Below are positions 48,961 through 62,269 of a stretch of 64,000 nt of DNA, one piece after another (position 1 is the stretch's first letter; the number at the start of each line of letters is the position of its first letter). The position numbers and the translations under genes are program-made. Under the pieces are notes generated by a model that was not told where the DNA came from, did not search any database, and worked only from the letters and a program-made list of their open reading frames with translations. The stretch comes from Cordylochernes scorpioides. Lineage: Eukaryota > Arthropoda > Arachnida > Pseudoscorpiones > Chernetidae. Where the stretch lies: assembly GCA_030710605.1 (NCBI GenBank), contig CP092886.1, positions 158,456,000 through 158,519,999 of the forward strand. The letters run 5' to 3'.

Positions 48961-51507
48961 AATATTTAATATTTCGCAAACAGATTACAAATATCAATAT
49001 TTTGCTACATAGCAAATTCATCCCATTATTTACCTCTCTTTTTTTATGTGAAGAAGGTTTAATTGTTTGGGTCACACAAAATAAATTTATCCCACAAAAT
49101 ATGGAATCTTTAGCCCAGAGAAAAAATCGACACTCGAAGCTACTTTATCTTTCAGTTGTACACAAATTTGTAGGAATTGCTTTAATATTGGACACCGGTC
49201 AAAGAAAAATTAGCCAGTTGTATTTTGAAAAGGTACAGCATTCCAATATCTCTCTCGCATCTTAAGACGAAAGATACTGATCGAAACCTCCAAATAATTA
49301 GATTAAAAATATTATATTTTAACAAAATTATTTTATACAATATTTACTCACGGTATTTTCTAACTAGAATGATATTTAGTGAAAATTTTTCTAATATTTG
49401 AATGAAAGAATGAGAGAGAGAGAGAGAGAGATTAAAATAATTTTCATCATCGATAAAAATATTCAATATCATTTTTAAATAGAACTTAAATAACATTTCT
49501 TAAGATATATATTCTATAAATTATCGTTTGTATATAAAATAGAATGTCACACATTTTACCTTTTAGTAGAATTTACTAATGAAAATAATAAAGCAGAAAA
49601 GTATGGGGGCGTATAATTTTGACCGAAAAATTATCATTCTTTGCACCCAAGGATTAGTTGTTGGAGAATATTCTCCTAAAGTTTGAACCGAGAGCGACTT
49701 TTCGCCTAGCACCACAGAACAGGAAGCGATACCGAATTAATTAGATGGGGAAATTATTTATTTCTGTGCGTTTCCTCGATTGAATGACTCCATTGAATAT
49801 CTTTGGATTTGAGCTACTTATAATACGCCCTTTTAACCGTTTTACTCTGTATATGGAAGCAATTTATTTCGATATGGAAAAATTCTGGTTAGAAATAATC
49901 TTTAAAGAGCATTCCCATCGTCTGACATAAAATAAACAAAGGACAATTTAGAGTAACTTATGGAACAATGGCATTTTTGTTATTATTTATTAAGAACCAT
50001 TCTTAAATAAAGTGAACACATTTTCTAATAAAAAAAACATAGCATCAGGATGTTCAAAATGACAAAGATGATTTATTGATGTAAAAAGTTTATACCAAAT
50101 TGTTCTGGATTTATTTTGTTTCTTGTGGATGCTTGTGAAGCAAACCTCCTCTATAAGAACTGAAACACAAAGAAAAGTGTAAAAACGTACTGATATTTGA
50201 GATTTTTAAAACTTGAAGGAAATAATAATTTTGTTCATTCCTGAGCCATTGACTAATGTGTGTTGCAGAAGTCACAAAGGAGAAATAACGACTAATGCTA
50301 AATGATTTGAATATGTTTTTTTTCAAATAAGCTTGTGCGTATGAAATACACATGTGTACGTTTAAAATGTTGAATTAAAACGATTAAATGTTTTAAATGG
50401 CTAAAATTATTCCCACACAAAAAATTGTTTTCATTTCAAATTAAATTTAAAAGCAGACGAGTAAAAAGGTATGGAGAGAGATTTCATCACATTTAATTCT
50501 CAGACTTAACCCACATATTCAGCTATATTTAAATAATTAAAAGCGCAGAACGCTTCAATTTTTCAGTTACCTATTACAACAAACATTTGTATACACACAA
50601 ATTCTATATTAACCATTATATATAAATAAGCTCGTACGTTATATACTATACTTCACATAGTTAGGATACATTATAACGCGGAACTGCATGCTGTACGAGG
50701 TTTTAGGAGGTGTGAGGTAGCCGGAAGATAAAGAAAGCCAAAGTGATAGGCGAGTGCTGAATAAAACACAAAACATAATATAAACTCTCTTCTACTATAG
50801 GCGTTTCATTATGGAGCACTATAACATTTCTTACTTCGAGAACACAATCAAGTAAATTCTAGCAGTAAATTGGGACCCATAAATGGTAAGCTGGCGCGAG
50901 AGGCATCACGTGCTCGCCGACACCATTTCCGCATTACGTCCATCAAGGATATTGTCGCTCGTCAAAATTGCTTGTAGCCTTGCTGCTTCAAGATACACAA
51001 CGCAGTAGACATCGCCAAAAGATGATTATGTTTCGACGTTAAATAATGATAAGCGCTCGCGATTATCTATCGTCGTCGGGCCAGTAGTCGAGGCCTCACG
51101 GAGCATCTTCAAGAATGTGTTTTTACACGGCTGTCGGTCAACTGCTAACTTTTGGCATCTCGACAAGTCACACTAGTCCCCAAGATATCGCATCTTGAAT
51201 GTTTGAAGCCTTCGTAAACTTCAAGTTCCATTCAACCTCTTGGCCCTCTCATGAACTTTCATTAAATATTAAATTTTCTGATGGTATTGGTAGAGAGTTA
51301 GACAATATAATACAAAGGTCACTCCCAAATTTTTTGCAATCGATATTAAATAATTAAAACATTGAAAAATAAATGATACCATTTAAAGACACATGGATTT
51401 TTTACCTAACATAAACATTTTCATAAAATATCAACAACAATGACCCATAGAGGGCGCGACTTTGTTTACAGCGGCAGCGGTAATTTATAAACATTGCATC
51501 AGACACA
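48961..51507. other. Upstream/intergenic region without recognised coding sequence
   Basis: AT-rich with an (AG)n run at about 49412-49431. A less AT-rich block at 50880-51240 contains several CG-rich stretches and could be a promoter or first exon of the zinc-finger gene, or an unknown repeat; nothing decides between these. Confidence 0.35.
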
Positions 51508-51914
51508 ATGGAGTTGACCAGAGAAATTTTACGCGCCATGATCTTTTATGATTATAAAAGCAATTTAACCTCCAAACAATCCCATGAAAGATTGATGAAA
51601 GCTTTAGGAAATAAAGCTCCTTCTATTAGAACAGTTTTTAATTGATTTAATGAATTTAAATTTGGAAAAACCAACCGTGAAGTTGAACCTCGTTCAGTTC
51701 GACCACCAACAGCAATGACCCAAGAAAAACTGAGCTGGTAATATTTCTACTTAGAGAAGTTCGAAGGATTACATATCACCAGTTAGAGAAAATGTGGGAA
51801 CTGGGGATCTGCAGCAATCAACACCTTCATTAATGATCATTTTAAATACAGAAAACTTGTTAGTAAATGGGTACCTCACAGCTTGACTGAAGACCACTAT
51901 TCGCAGTACAAATG
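51508..51914 (+). pseudogene. Mariner transposase N-terminal fragment
   Basis: From ATG at 51508 the translation MELTREILRAMIFYDYKSNLT, then SHERLMKALGNKAPSIRTVFN (stop) FNEFKFGK and EPRSVRPPTA follows the mariner paired-domain layout (LG..APS..T...W...FK.G.....D.PR.GRP). A later part, KLVSKWVPHSLTEDHYSQ, fits the linker before the catalytic domain. Stops and frameshifts make it inactive. It ends exactly where the satellite begins. Confidence 0.75.
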
Positions 51915-54510
51915 ACTATTTCACAAACAACCTACTGTCTCTAGAATTACTATTTCACAAACAACTTACTGTCTCTAGAATTACTATTTCACAAACAACT
52001 TACTGTCTCTAGAATTACTATTTCACAAACAACTTACTGTCTCTAGAATTACTATTTCACAAACAACTTACTGTCTCTAGAATTACTATTTCACAAACAA
52101 CCTACTGTCTCTAGAATTACTATTTTCACAAACAACTTACTGTCTCTAGAATTACTAATTCACAAACAACTACTGTCTCTAGAATTACTATTTCACAAAC
52201 AACCTACTGTCTCTAGAATTACTATTTCACAAACAACTTACTGTCTCTAGAATTACTATTTCACAAACAACTTACTGTCTCTAGAATTACTATTTCACAA
52301 ACAACTTACTGTCTCTAGAATTACTATTTCACAAACAACTTACTGTCTCTAGAATTACTATTTCACAAACAACTTACTGTCTCTAGAATTACTATTTCAC
52401 AAACAACTTACTGTCTCTAGAATTACTATTTCACAAACAACTTACTGTCTCTAGAATTACTATTTCACAAACAACTTACTGTCTCTAGAATTACTATTTC
52501 ACAAACAACCTACTGTCTCTAGAATTACTATTTCACAAACAACTTACTGTCTCTAGAATTACTATTTCACAAACAACCTACTGTCTCTAGAATTACTATT
52601 TCACAAACAACTTACTGTCTCTAGAATTACTATTTCACAAACAACCTACTGTCTCTAGAATTACTATTTCACAAACAACTTACTGTCTCTAGAATTACTA
52701 TTTCACAAACAACCTACTGTCTCTAGAATTACTATTTCTAAAATAACTTACTGTCTCTCTAGAATTACTATTTCACAAACAACCTACTGTATGTAGAATT
52801 ACTATTTCACAAACAACCTACTGTCTCTAGAATTACTATTCACCAACAAACTNNNNNNNNNNNNNNNNNNNNNNNNNNNNNNNNNNNNNNNNNNNNNNNN
52901 NNNNNNNNNNNNNNNNNNNNNNNNNNNNNNNNNNNNNNNNNNNNNNNNNNNNACTTTTGTCTCTAGAAATACTATTTCACAAACAACCTACTGTCTCTAT
53001 AATTACTATTTCACAAACAACTTACTGTCTCTAGAATTACTATTTCAAAAATAACTTACTGTCTCTCTAGAATTACTATTTCACAAACAACTTACTGCCT
53101 CTAGAATTACTATTTCACAAACAACCTACTGCCTCTAGAATTACTATTCCACAAACAACCTACTGTCTCTAAAATTACTATTTCACAAACAACTTACTGT
53201 CTCTAGAATTACTATTTCAAATATAACTTACTGTCTCTCTAGAATTATTATTTCACAAACAACTTACTATCTCTAGAATTACTATTTCACAAAGAACTTA
53301 CTGTCTCTAGAATTACTATTTCACAAAGAACTTACTGTCTCTAGAATTACTATTTCACAAAGAACTTACTGTCTCTAGAATTACTATTTCACAAACAACT
53401 TACTGTCTCTAAAATTACTATTTCACAAACAACTTACTGTCTCTAGAATTACTATTTCACAAACAATCTACTGTCTCTAGAATTACTATTTCACAAACAA
53501 CTTACTGTCTCTAGAATTACTATTTCATAAACAAACTACTGTCTCTAGAATTATTATTTCACAAACAACTTACTGACTCTAGAATTACTATTTCACAAAC
53601 AACCTACTGTCTCTAGAATTACTATTTCACTAACAACCTACTGTCTCTAGAATTACTATTTCACAAACAACTTACTGTCTCCAGAATTACTATTTAAAAA
53701 AAACTTACTGTCTCTAGAATTACTATTTCACAAACAACTTACTGCTCTCTAGAATTACTATTTCACAAACAACCTACCTGTCTCTAGAATTACTATTTCA
53801 CAAACACCTACTGTCTCTAGAATTACTATTTCACAAACAACTTACTGTCTCTAGAATTACTATTTCACAAACAACTTACTGTCTCTAGAATTACTATTTC
53901 ACAAACAACCTACTGTCTCTAGAATTACTATTTCACAAACAACCTACTGTCTCTAGAATTACTATTTCACAAACAACCTACTGTCTCTAGAATTACTATT
54001 TCACAAACAACTTACTGTCTTTAGAAATACTATTTCACAAACAACCTACTGTCTCTAGAATTATTATTTCACAAACAACTTACTGTCTCTAGAATTACTA
54101 TTTCACAAACAACTTACTGTCTCTAGAATTACTATTTTACAAACAACCTACGGTCTCTAGAATTACTATTTCAAAAATAACTTAGTGTCTCTCTAGAATT
54201 ACTATTTCACAAACAACCTACTGTCTCTAGAATTATTATTTCACAAACAACTTACTGTCTCTAGAAATACTATTTCAAAAATAACTTACTGTCTCTCTAG
54301 AATTACTATTTCACAAACAACTTACTGTCTCTAGAATTACTATTTCACAAACAACCTACTGTCTCTAGAATTACTATTTCACAAACAACCTACTGTATCT
54401 AGAATTACTATTTCACAAACAACCTACTGTCTCTAGAATTATTATTTCACAAACAACTTACTGTCTCTAGAATTACTATTTCACAAACAACATACTGTCT
54501 CTAGAATTAT
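51915..54510. repeat. 34-bp tandem satellite
   Basis: The unit ACTATTTCACAAACAAC plus TTACTGTCTCTAGAATT repeats about 73 times (2.5 kb plus the gap). Variants: CTACTG for TTACTG, AAAATAACTTACTGTCTCTC (insertion of TC), and TATAATT for TAGAATT. Most units contain an XbaI-type TCTAGA. Confidence 0.95.
52853..52952. other. Assembly gap (100 N)
   Basis: Exactly 100 N, a conventional gap of unknown size, inside the satellite. The true array length is unknown. Confidence 0.98.
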
Positions 54511-56200
54511 AAAGAGGGAATAAGAAAAATAAGATCAAAGTTCGGGTTGTATGACAAAAATTCACCCATGAAAAGAAAATGCAGAAAGCTATATGAGAAT
54601 CATTAACAGGTGAAAATGGAGGCATATTGTTACATTGAATCAAGCTCGGTTTTACTTCAATAGTGTAGCCGCCTAAGCGCGATTTTCCTTTTTCTAAAAA
54701 CGCTTTAAAGGCTTTGGAATATTTGGTGCTTTAATGCAAGGATAGTTTTCGGAATGTTAAATGTTTTCCTTGGTTTTACTCAAGAGAAAGATAAAGAGAT
54801 TCGAAAAGTTGAGAAAAATGTTAAAGACAATTCAAAATATCAGGGATAAATGATAGACTCACGTTTTGGAGAAGATATCCCTAATCTGTACAGAACAGAG
54901 AGCAGAGAAGTATTGGATCATCAAGAACAGGTTCCGATCCATACCTCGAGGTCATCTCCGATTTACATAGCCCGTAATTATATGGAAACAAGAATTTCTG
55001 CTGTTATATATTCTTTGAACCCTTAATATTTGCCTTATACATAGCTCCTATGGATTTCTGTGCATTTAGACATCTGAAACAGAGCCTTAGAAAAAATGAC
55101 CGGCTTTAATGAACGGTCTCTTTAAAGGTTTCGCGGATACTTGGGAAGATTTCTCAGTATGAATACCTTTATAAAAATTCCAATTTCGCGGAAAGATCGA
55201 TATCGTTATATTATTCAATGTTCAGAAATTCAATTGGAGCATAAATTTAGATAAATTAATAAACATTATTTTTATGAGTTCCAATTTTTCTATTTTTGAA
55301 AAGTGAATCCCCCTCAGTACTTTATATCGATATGTAAATAGGTGTCTATCAAAGCTGAAGGCCTGGGTCTTCTGGTGACGACGCACTGGCTATCCTCACC
55401 TAAAGTATTCTTGTACGAGTTCTTCCTAAGCACAGAACTGAGGGGAGTACAAGAAAACCTTCTCCCTGTCTGGAGGAGAACTCTCTCGATGTGGAGGAGA
55501 ATTGAAGTTGTAAATATGTAAGATATGTGTTTAACATCTATCTATTTTTATTCTTATTTATTTGATCTAACTGTTGACTGAAGATCAATAAAGGTCTTTT
55601 TAAATATCTGAAAATAAATAAGTAGAAATACAAGATTGAAAGATCTCGATCTCTAAGTGTGACAGATATTTTGAGAAGTTAAAAATTATTTCTGGAATCT
55701 GGGATAGAGATGCTCATCATTGAAAAAATGTCGAAGAATCTAAACGTGATCTCTGACAAAATGTTGCAAAAATTGATAAAACCTTCAATTTTTAAAGAGA
55801 TGGCCGCCTGTGGCATCAACTCAGCGTCTACTGCTCCATATAAAATGGCCCCATTCCATCAATCTATGCGATTAATCCAAGATTCTCTTTAGCAGCATTT
55901 CAATACAAATAATCCGTAAATATTCATCTTCGTGGCAGGCGTGTGGTAAAGGTTGTGCTAGCATCATGAAATCGATGATTCATTTCGGTTTAGATATATC
56001 CTTGAATTTCGGTGTCGCGACAATTTGTGTTTTATTTTTATTAATAAAAAATGAGGTCATAGAATCATGCATAAATAAAAGTAACAAAAGAGACAATTTT
56101 GAGAATGAATTAAAATGCATTTTTATCATCCCAATAGAATGTAATGATGGCGATAAAAATATTTTGCCACCAAATAATTTTAGCAGATTGAAACAAAAGC
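54511..56200. other. Region without recognised gene
   Basis: No frame above 84 codons has a family motif. A block at 55330-55620 ends with GATCAATAAAGGTC and could be an LTR or 3'-UTR-like piece. Nothing firm. Confidence 0.35.
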
Positions 56201-56221
56201 CAACAAACTTTATACCATGAT

Positions 56222-56364
56222 GTTTTCAAGCTATGGCCCTCATCAGTAGAGGGGTGGCTTCGATTTCATAGCATCCTACGAGAGGAACTATGAAATCGGC
56301 CGAATTTTCCTAAAAGGTTCGAAGCCGCACCTGTATTTATAAGGGCCATAGCCCGAAACCATGG
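56222..56364. ncRNA. Inverted pair of decayed hammerhead-like cores
   Basis: Minus strand 56222-56246: CUGAUGA, GGGCCAUAGCUU, GAAA. Plus strand 56343-56364: GGGCCATAGCCCGAAACC, preceded by a decayed CUGAUGA position (TTTATAA). The two copies face each other around a 60-bp hairpin (CGATTTCATAG/CTATGAAATCG). Closing stem I could not be formed in either, so activity is unlikely. Confidence 0.45.
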
Positions 56365-56399
56365 CACGCAGGTTGTTAGATTTTGGGTGAATTTGTTGA

Positions 56400-57595
56400 G
56401 GCTACTGTCACCTTTTTTCCCCCACCATTACGATGTGTAATGGGGTGACTAAAAAAAGCTTTGTTCTAGGGCATACTTAATGCAGAGGTTCCTCTATTGG
56501 TACATGAATACTATTCTCTCTCTCATGCAACTTTGCGTTATATTTAGAAGTATATATAATTTATATTCCCATTTCTCTCAGCATTTTCATTTAAAAATTA
56601 TTTTTCTTTTATATACATATTTATTAATTCACTTATATTTCATGTTTTATATGCAAATTTTTTATTCGTTATTTTATGATTATTTTGAAAATTTTATGTT
56701 TCAAAAGCAATGAGTATATTAGGTAATTTATGTTCCTTTGGTCTCATGTTTTATGAAAAATTATCAATACTGATGAGGCTCCTACCTTTACACCTTCGAC
56801 GTAAAGCAAACTTCCAGGGGAGGACACGCTTTGAGTCGTTCACTAGTGGTAGAGAAAGATTTGAGATTTTGCTTTTCTTCAACACCGATATATGTTTTTT
56901 CCGTTTTTTAACCGTCTGTTTGAAAATTTTCGAAGAAATAAGATAAGGAATAGGCATCTTTATCAATTGTTCAATTTTGATGTACATTGTAAATCAACTA
57001 CCACAATCAGCATCTTGGGGACGTCAACCTTTAAACCTGAAACTCAAAAATATTACTTAGCTGATGAACCATTAAATCAAGAACGTATAGTGTTACTGAT
57101 TCAGCTACAAGATACATAGGAAGTGAGGTCTATAGACATTTTAGAAGTATAGAAGACTTTACAAATTATAATCAAATAAATAATTTTATAAGATGATGTG
57201 GGGCACAAAATCGGTCACATCTTACCATTCTAATTAAATTTTAATTGCATCTCTTTGCTCTTGTACATTACTATTAGTCAATTAACACAAATCTAGTTTC
57301 CTTGAAAAGTGCAAACATTTTGAATTACGTATTTACCTTTGTATTGCTTCACATTAATATCGAGTTTTAATTGACCTCTGGTTCACATTTATTTTCACAT
57401 TGAAAGAAATCAAATGTTCAAATGATTTTTTACACAAAAATATTGGGTTTACACTCTCTCTCAGTAGGGAATATAAAAAATATATACACTTCAAGCTAAC
57501 AACTAAGCACGAAACCTAAAATGTAAAATAAAAAGGATTTGTGAAATATATATATATATATACTACAATATACATCACCTGGAGGTTATATGAGT
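56400..57595. other. Region without recognised gene
   Basis: AT-rich with short frames only. A (TA)n run lies near 57550. Confidence 0.35.
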
Positions 57596-57599
57596 TTTC

Positions 57600-60050
57600 T
57601 CTCCGCCAAAACTTCTGAAAATAACATTCTGCGCATATTTGGACTTAATGAAACACTTCCACGATATACATAATAAAGGCAATCTTCCATTATCGAAACT
57701 TCAGTAGTACGCCAGGTAGGGAGTTAAGAAGATCAGGTCGGGTCAAGAGGAAATTGTTCAGTGACTTTTCATGGCTTCGACTCGCAGCGTCGAGTACGAA
57801 TTCAAACTTTCCCGGTTTGTTGGGGTGGCAGGTGCTGTGTATATGGCGGCTTCTTCCAAAGAAAGCTTTCTGGCCTATCTTTGGTCTGCATAATGGGCGA
57901 CCTTCTCCTTGTATGCTTTAGCAAAGTAAGGGCTCAATGCAAATTTCCTTTCAATGCTGTATAGGCGGCGTAGAACTACTTGTCTTCTGGGCGGGAGTTC
58001 CACATTCTCGTCCCTCCAGAGTAGTCCGGTAGCAATTCTTCCTCTTACAGTTCTTGTCGCCTCCGTGATCTTGGCTCCGGCGTCAGCATCTCCTCTAGAC
58101 CTAAGGCTTGTGGCCTGGCTAATTCCGATAGATTCCAGAGAAAATGTTTTCTCTCTCTCTCTCACGAGGTTATGCAATACTTCCTCATTGTCCTCTTCGA
58201 AAGCGTGGCATCCTCTGATAAGTCCTCCCTCCTGAGGTCGGTGGATATTCCACCAAAGAAGGTTTTATTTTTTAATAATGGATGCCGAAGCTTTTTTTTT
58301 TAATCACCTCTCGAGCAATCGTTAGGTGAAAGTGTTTTGTCTAATTAAAAGCTCCGGCTTCATCTTTACTGTCGTGAGTTCAACTGCCCCAGGTGTGGCC
58401 ATCTCTAGCGGAGGTTTGGGACATTTAGGGATTGAGTTGGAAGGTTCAAATTTTCTATTGTGCTAACGTGGTCCAACCTATATTTCTTCCCACCAGCACT
58501 TCAACATCGTAGGTCCTCTATGAGTTTGTCGCGTCCCATTCGTCCATCTAACAGTTGAGCGTTAGCCTTTCATCTTAATTGGAGCCTTCAGGCTAGTTGA
58601 CCACTTATAATGGGGACTGTTGACGCTTGGTCAAAAAGGGCGTAAGTGGATACCCTTCCTCCTGGACCCTAAATTTCGATAGGAATCAGTCGAAGTAGAG
58701 CAGCTGATGAGGCTTCGATGGGATGGGCATTCGTTTATTTAGACGGCGGTGGTATGTCTATAGCTGCGTCGTACTTCTTACTTGGGTGATGAAGTAGGCG
58801 GTGATGTGACCTTTTGCAACCTCCAATGCTACAGGTTCTCCTTCTCCAGCACGTTGCCATTCGGTTTTCGGGGAGAAAGCAGGATATGCAGAGTTTCTTT
58901 TGGATAACTGTCCCCATGCGTCTGCATTATTCGGAGTTCTTAAATTCCTAAAAGCGCGGGGTTCCTTGTCCGTCTTTCATGCACGCTACACATCGGCTGG
59001 CTCCCTTTCTCTCTCCACGTTCTGTGATGGGGTGAAAAAGCATTCCTGTGTTATAAGTTATACTAATGGTTTTTGAATAGTGGCCAGTCCATTGGATTTA
59101 CTGTAAATACAAGCAGCTCTTTGCTGCCACTTTGACCTGCTAGAAATGTTTGGGTTGTAGCAACTGTGCCTGAACAGATTGACAAAGAACGTTCACGCCA
59201 AAACCTGGAATTGGTCAGGAATTCATTGATTGGGTCTGTGGATGGGCTGACTATTAGAGTGTTGGGAAATATGAAGGTCGCTTATCTTAGGGATGGTTGG
59301 CGAAAGAGTAAAGATATCTCCTGATCTGTCTTGGGCACGACGTTGATTGGTTAGACTAAGCCCAACGGGGCAGAAACCTTCGTCTGCCGCGACGTTCTCG
59401 GGGACCTTCGCCGTCGGGATGATTTGCGTCAGAAGCCCACCCGGGTACAAGGTGTTCTCTTCATCTGAAAGTTATTGACACCATTGATCTGGGTTTCTTC
59501 TTCCTGCAGCAACTTCATATTCAACTCCTTTACGCGTTACTTTGCCTTCAGGATCTCAAGCTCCAGTTTCATCTTTCTTCTGCTTGGAGAGGTCGAGGAA
59601 GCCTGGCTTGGCTGCTTCTGGTGGCTCTCCTCTCTTCTTTGTGGAGAGAAACTCGGAGTGTCCAATGGTAACCCGGCTTGTCTGGGAGTGAGAGACAACA
59701 GCAACGGGACAATTCATCCATTGTTGGCATGCCCCCTTCTTGACTGGTCAGATCCAGAGAGCTGCGGTGGCCACTTTTATTCGTCCTCTCACTTCTTCTG
59801 ACTTAGCGACATTCTTCGGTTTTCTCATCCATAGCGCTTTATATTCAGCTCTAATAACTGAACGTTATAGATTCATTCAAGTTCGTAAGTAGGATCAAGG
59901 GAAGATAAAGCAGCCTGAAGTGAGAGACCACCGCGAGTCTGGAGGGTACCAAGACACTGCTTCCCGCCCGGGCAAAGGTCGCTTTTCCATCGCCTAGCTT
60001 CCGTCGTTACAAAGGTCGCTCCCGACGAACGTTGAATTTTTCCCAACAAT
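57600..60050 (-). pseudogene. BEL/Pao retrotransposon, 5' half, decayed
   Basis: Minus strand, in order: a 5' LTR-like end starting TGTTGGGAAAAATTC at about 60049, Gag pieces (59475-59810), a BEL-type zinc-knuckle segment CISCF...CWRRRTCSIGGCKRSHH followed by RLLHHP (58735-58910), then the spacer before RT with [21 protein letters not shown] (57875-58050), and the RT start with [17 protein letters not shown] (about 57670-57720). These follow BEL/Pao order. Stops and shifts occur throughout. The protease, most of the RT, RNase H, integrase and 3' LTR are absent. Confidence 0.75.
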
Positions 60051-60396
60051 AATGATTATTGGGTGAGGTGTATATTTACTAAACAAAAAGTATAAATATA
60101 TAAGAGCAATAAAAATAATAAACATTACAAAACAACAAAAAATAACAAAAATAAATTTTAATAAAAATATAAAAAATAAAATGAACTTTTTGCTTCACGT
60201 GTGTGTGTGTAGAGTATCTTTTTCGCCCTACTCCAGCTGTTTTTATTTTCTGGACAAGTGCGTATTAAGCCCTATAAGCCGATTTATAAGATTTGTTTCG
60301 TTTTTAAATCTTGCTGTTAAGCATGGATCTCTGTTAAATATATATTTATATTCATATTTCTCTTTTAAAAATACTCCAACTACCTTTTATATACTA
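60051..60396. other. AT-rich gap between BEL and Helitron
   Basis: No gene. Poly-A-rich at 60090-60180, then a short frame with no motif. Confidence 0.4.
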
Positions 60397-61048
60397 CTAG
60401 CGGATGTACCCGGCTTCGCCCGGGTTTTACCCGAGTAAAGGTTTGTATAACGAACATTTGTCAAAACAATTCTCTATAAACATATAAAAAAAAATAGATA
60501 TATTTTGATAATTTGAAACTCGTAAATTTGAATCTCTCGATAAAGTGATCATTTTTTCCCGGTCCCTGTGTGCCGTGTCATCCTGAATTATGTATTTCCT
60601 AATTTTCTACATTACAAAATAATCGTTTTATCTAGTGAACATTTTTTCCCGGTCCCTTAAAAAATACTCGATAAGTTGATTTCGATCATTTGAAACTCGT
60701 AAATTTGAATCTCTCGATAAAGTGATCATTTTTCCCGGTCCCTGTGTGCAGTGTCATCCTGAATTTTGTCTTTCCTAATTTTCTACATTACAAAATCATC
60801 GTTTTATCTAGTGAACATTTTTTCCCGGTCCCTTGAAAAATACGCGATAAGTTGAATAAAATCATGGTCGTTTATGGAAGATGGACGTAGTTCCCGGAGG
60901 TCACCCGCGAGGCTTTTTTCTTGTCTACTTGGCACAGCTGTGTCACCAACTCTACCCCCGCGCGCCAGGACCTCTTGATCCCTCTGATTGGTCGGTGAGA
61001 ACTTGGACTGTCCAACCGGCCGGCGGCCGGAAGATTACATTTTCTCGA

Positions 61049-61080
<32 letters not shown>

Positions 61081-61300
61081 GGCAGACCTAAGCCTATCTC
61101 CGTCGCAAGGTGGCGCTGCTTGCGAGTTAAAGCTACAAATAACTCTAAGGATATTAAAGATATTCAAGAAATTATTTTTCGAAAACCTTTCCGGGGATAT
61201 GCCTAATAATATCCCAAAATTTCACGGCGATTGGATGTACGGTTTTTGAATCTATAGAGTACACACACACAGACAGACATTCATTTATATATATATATAT
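60397..61300 (-). mobile_element. Helitron H1 with a captured GC-rich segment
   Basis: 3' CTAG at 60397; the interior has repeated TTTTCCCGGTCCC blocks; the 5' end is near CAGACAGACATTCATTTATA at about 61275. Between about 60864 and 61105 a GC-rich, non-family segment is inserted, with a 30-G run. No coding motif is recognised in the captured DNA. Confidence 0.75.
61050..61079 (+). repeat. 30-base poly(G) tract
   Basis: Thirty consecutive G. Such runs are rare in AT-rich genomes and are prone to sequencing or assembly error. Confidence 0.9.
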
Positions 61301-61307
61301 ATTATAT

Positions 61308-61445
61308 TTTGTAGAAGATTATTGTTGAAGAAGATTATTGTTGTAGAAGATTATTGTCGATTGTAGAGAACTATTGTCGATCGTAGAGGGCTATGGTTGA
61401 AATGGACTATGTTTGCTTGAATTGGGCTATTGTTGATTGTAGAAA
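61308..61445. repeat. Short imperfect tandem repeat
   Basis: GTAGAAGATTATTGTTGA-like units of about 18-22 bp repeat roughly seven times, with divergence increasing to the right. Confidence 0.75.
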
Positions 61446-61495
61446 ACCAGCATATTAGTTTTACTTTTGTTCACAAGTTTCAGATATCCTGTCGA

Positions 61496-61790
61496 CTAAT
61501 ATTATATTTTAATGTTATATAAAAATATTATTTTATTTTAAATTATATAATTTAATAGATTCAAATACTCTGTTTAAATCGACCGCCAGAGGTCACTCTT
61601 CCCCTATAAAAACTCGTTGTTGTTGTTCCCCGATGGCCGACCCCAAACCTTTTGTATATTATGTAAACAAAAAGCTTATTTACATAATGTACAAAAGGTT
61701 TGGGGTCGGCCATCGGGGAACAACAACAACGAGTTTTTATAGGGGAAGAGTGACCTCTGGCGGTCGATTTAAACAGAGTATTTGAATCTA
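61496..61790. repeat. Long near-perfect inverted repeat
   Basis: The left arm runs into ACCTTTTGTATATTATGTAA and the right arm begins TTACATAATGTACAAAAGGT; arms of about 110 bp around a centre near 61672 with one or two mismatches. AT-rich outer flanks (TTATATAAAAATATTATTTT) extend the pairing to 62270-62315, beyond the inserted Helitron. Confidence 0.85.
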
Positions 61791-62269
61791 TCTATATTAA
61801 TAAAATGGAAATTTCATAAGTGGTGTTCGCTAAAAACTTTCGTTACAATGCATCAATTTCGACCAAATTTTCAACATTTATGTAAAACGAGATGGAGCAG
61901 GTTTTGCTTAACATCAAAATATTTTTCCTAACTTTAAAATACATAACTTTGCTGTTATCGATAAAATACAAAAAAAATTCAACAGAGTTAATTTTATTTA
62001 TATATAAATACAAAAAAAAAATCAGCAATTCATTCAACTCAATCTAAAAAATATTCAAAACAAGCAATTTTAAGATAACACCATATGTAAAACAGTCGGC
62101 CAAGAAAACAACAACGATATTACATCTTTCTCACATATTCACACACAATCTTGATTAATAATTAAAACTAATCTTTAACATTGTTTATTATACTTCCTAA
62201 TATATAATATTCGTTAGGCAAACTTTCACTCGGATAAAACCCGGGCGAAGCCGGGTACACATCCGCTAG
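61791..62269 (+). mobile_element. Helitron H5, full length (479 bp)
   Basis: Begins TCTATATTAATAAAATGG after A and ends ACACATCCGCTAG before T, with the hairpin CCCGGGCGAAGCCGGG near the 3' end. Inserted in the right flank of the inverted repeat. Confidence 0.88.

Noticed and set aside
49002-49265. 87-codon frame upstream of the zinc-finger gene
   Set aside because: No motif, AT-biased composition, and no splice or promoter signs.
57954-58235. Plus-strand 93-codon frame
   Set aside because: It is antisense to the BEL/Pao fragment, whose minus-strand motifs are recognisable.
60881-61249. Frames with poly-Gly or poly-Pro
   Set aside because: They are produced by the 30-G run and have no other support.
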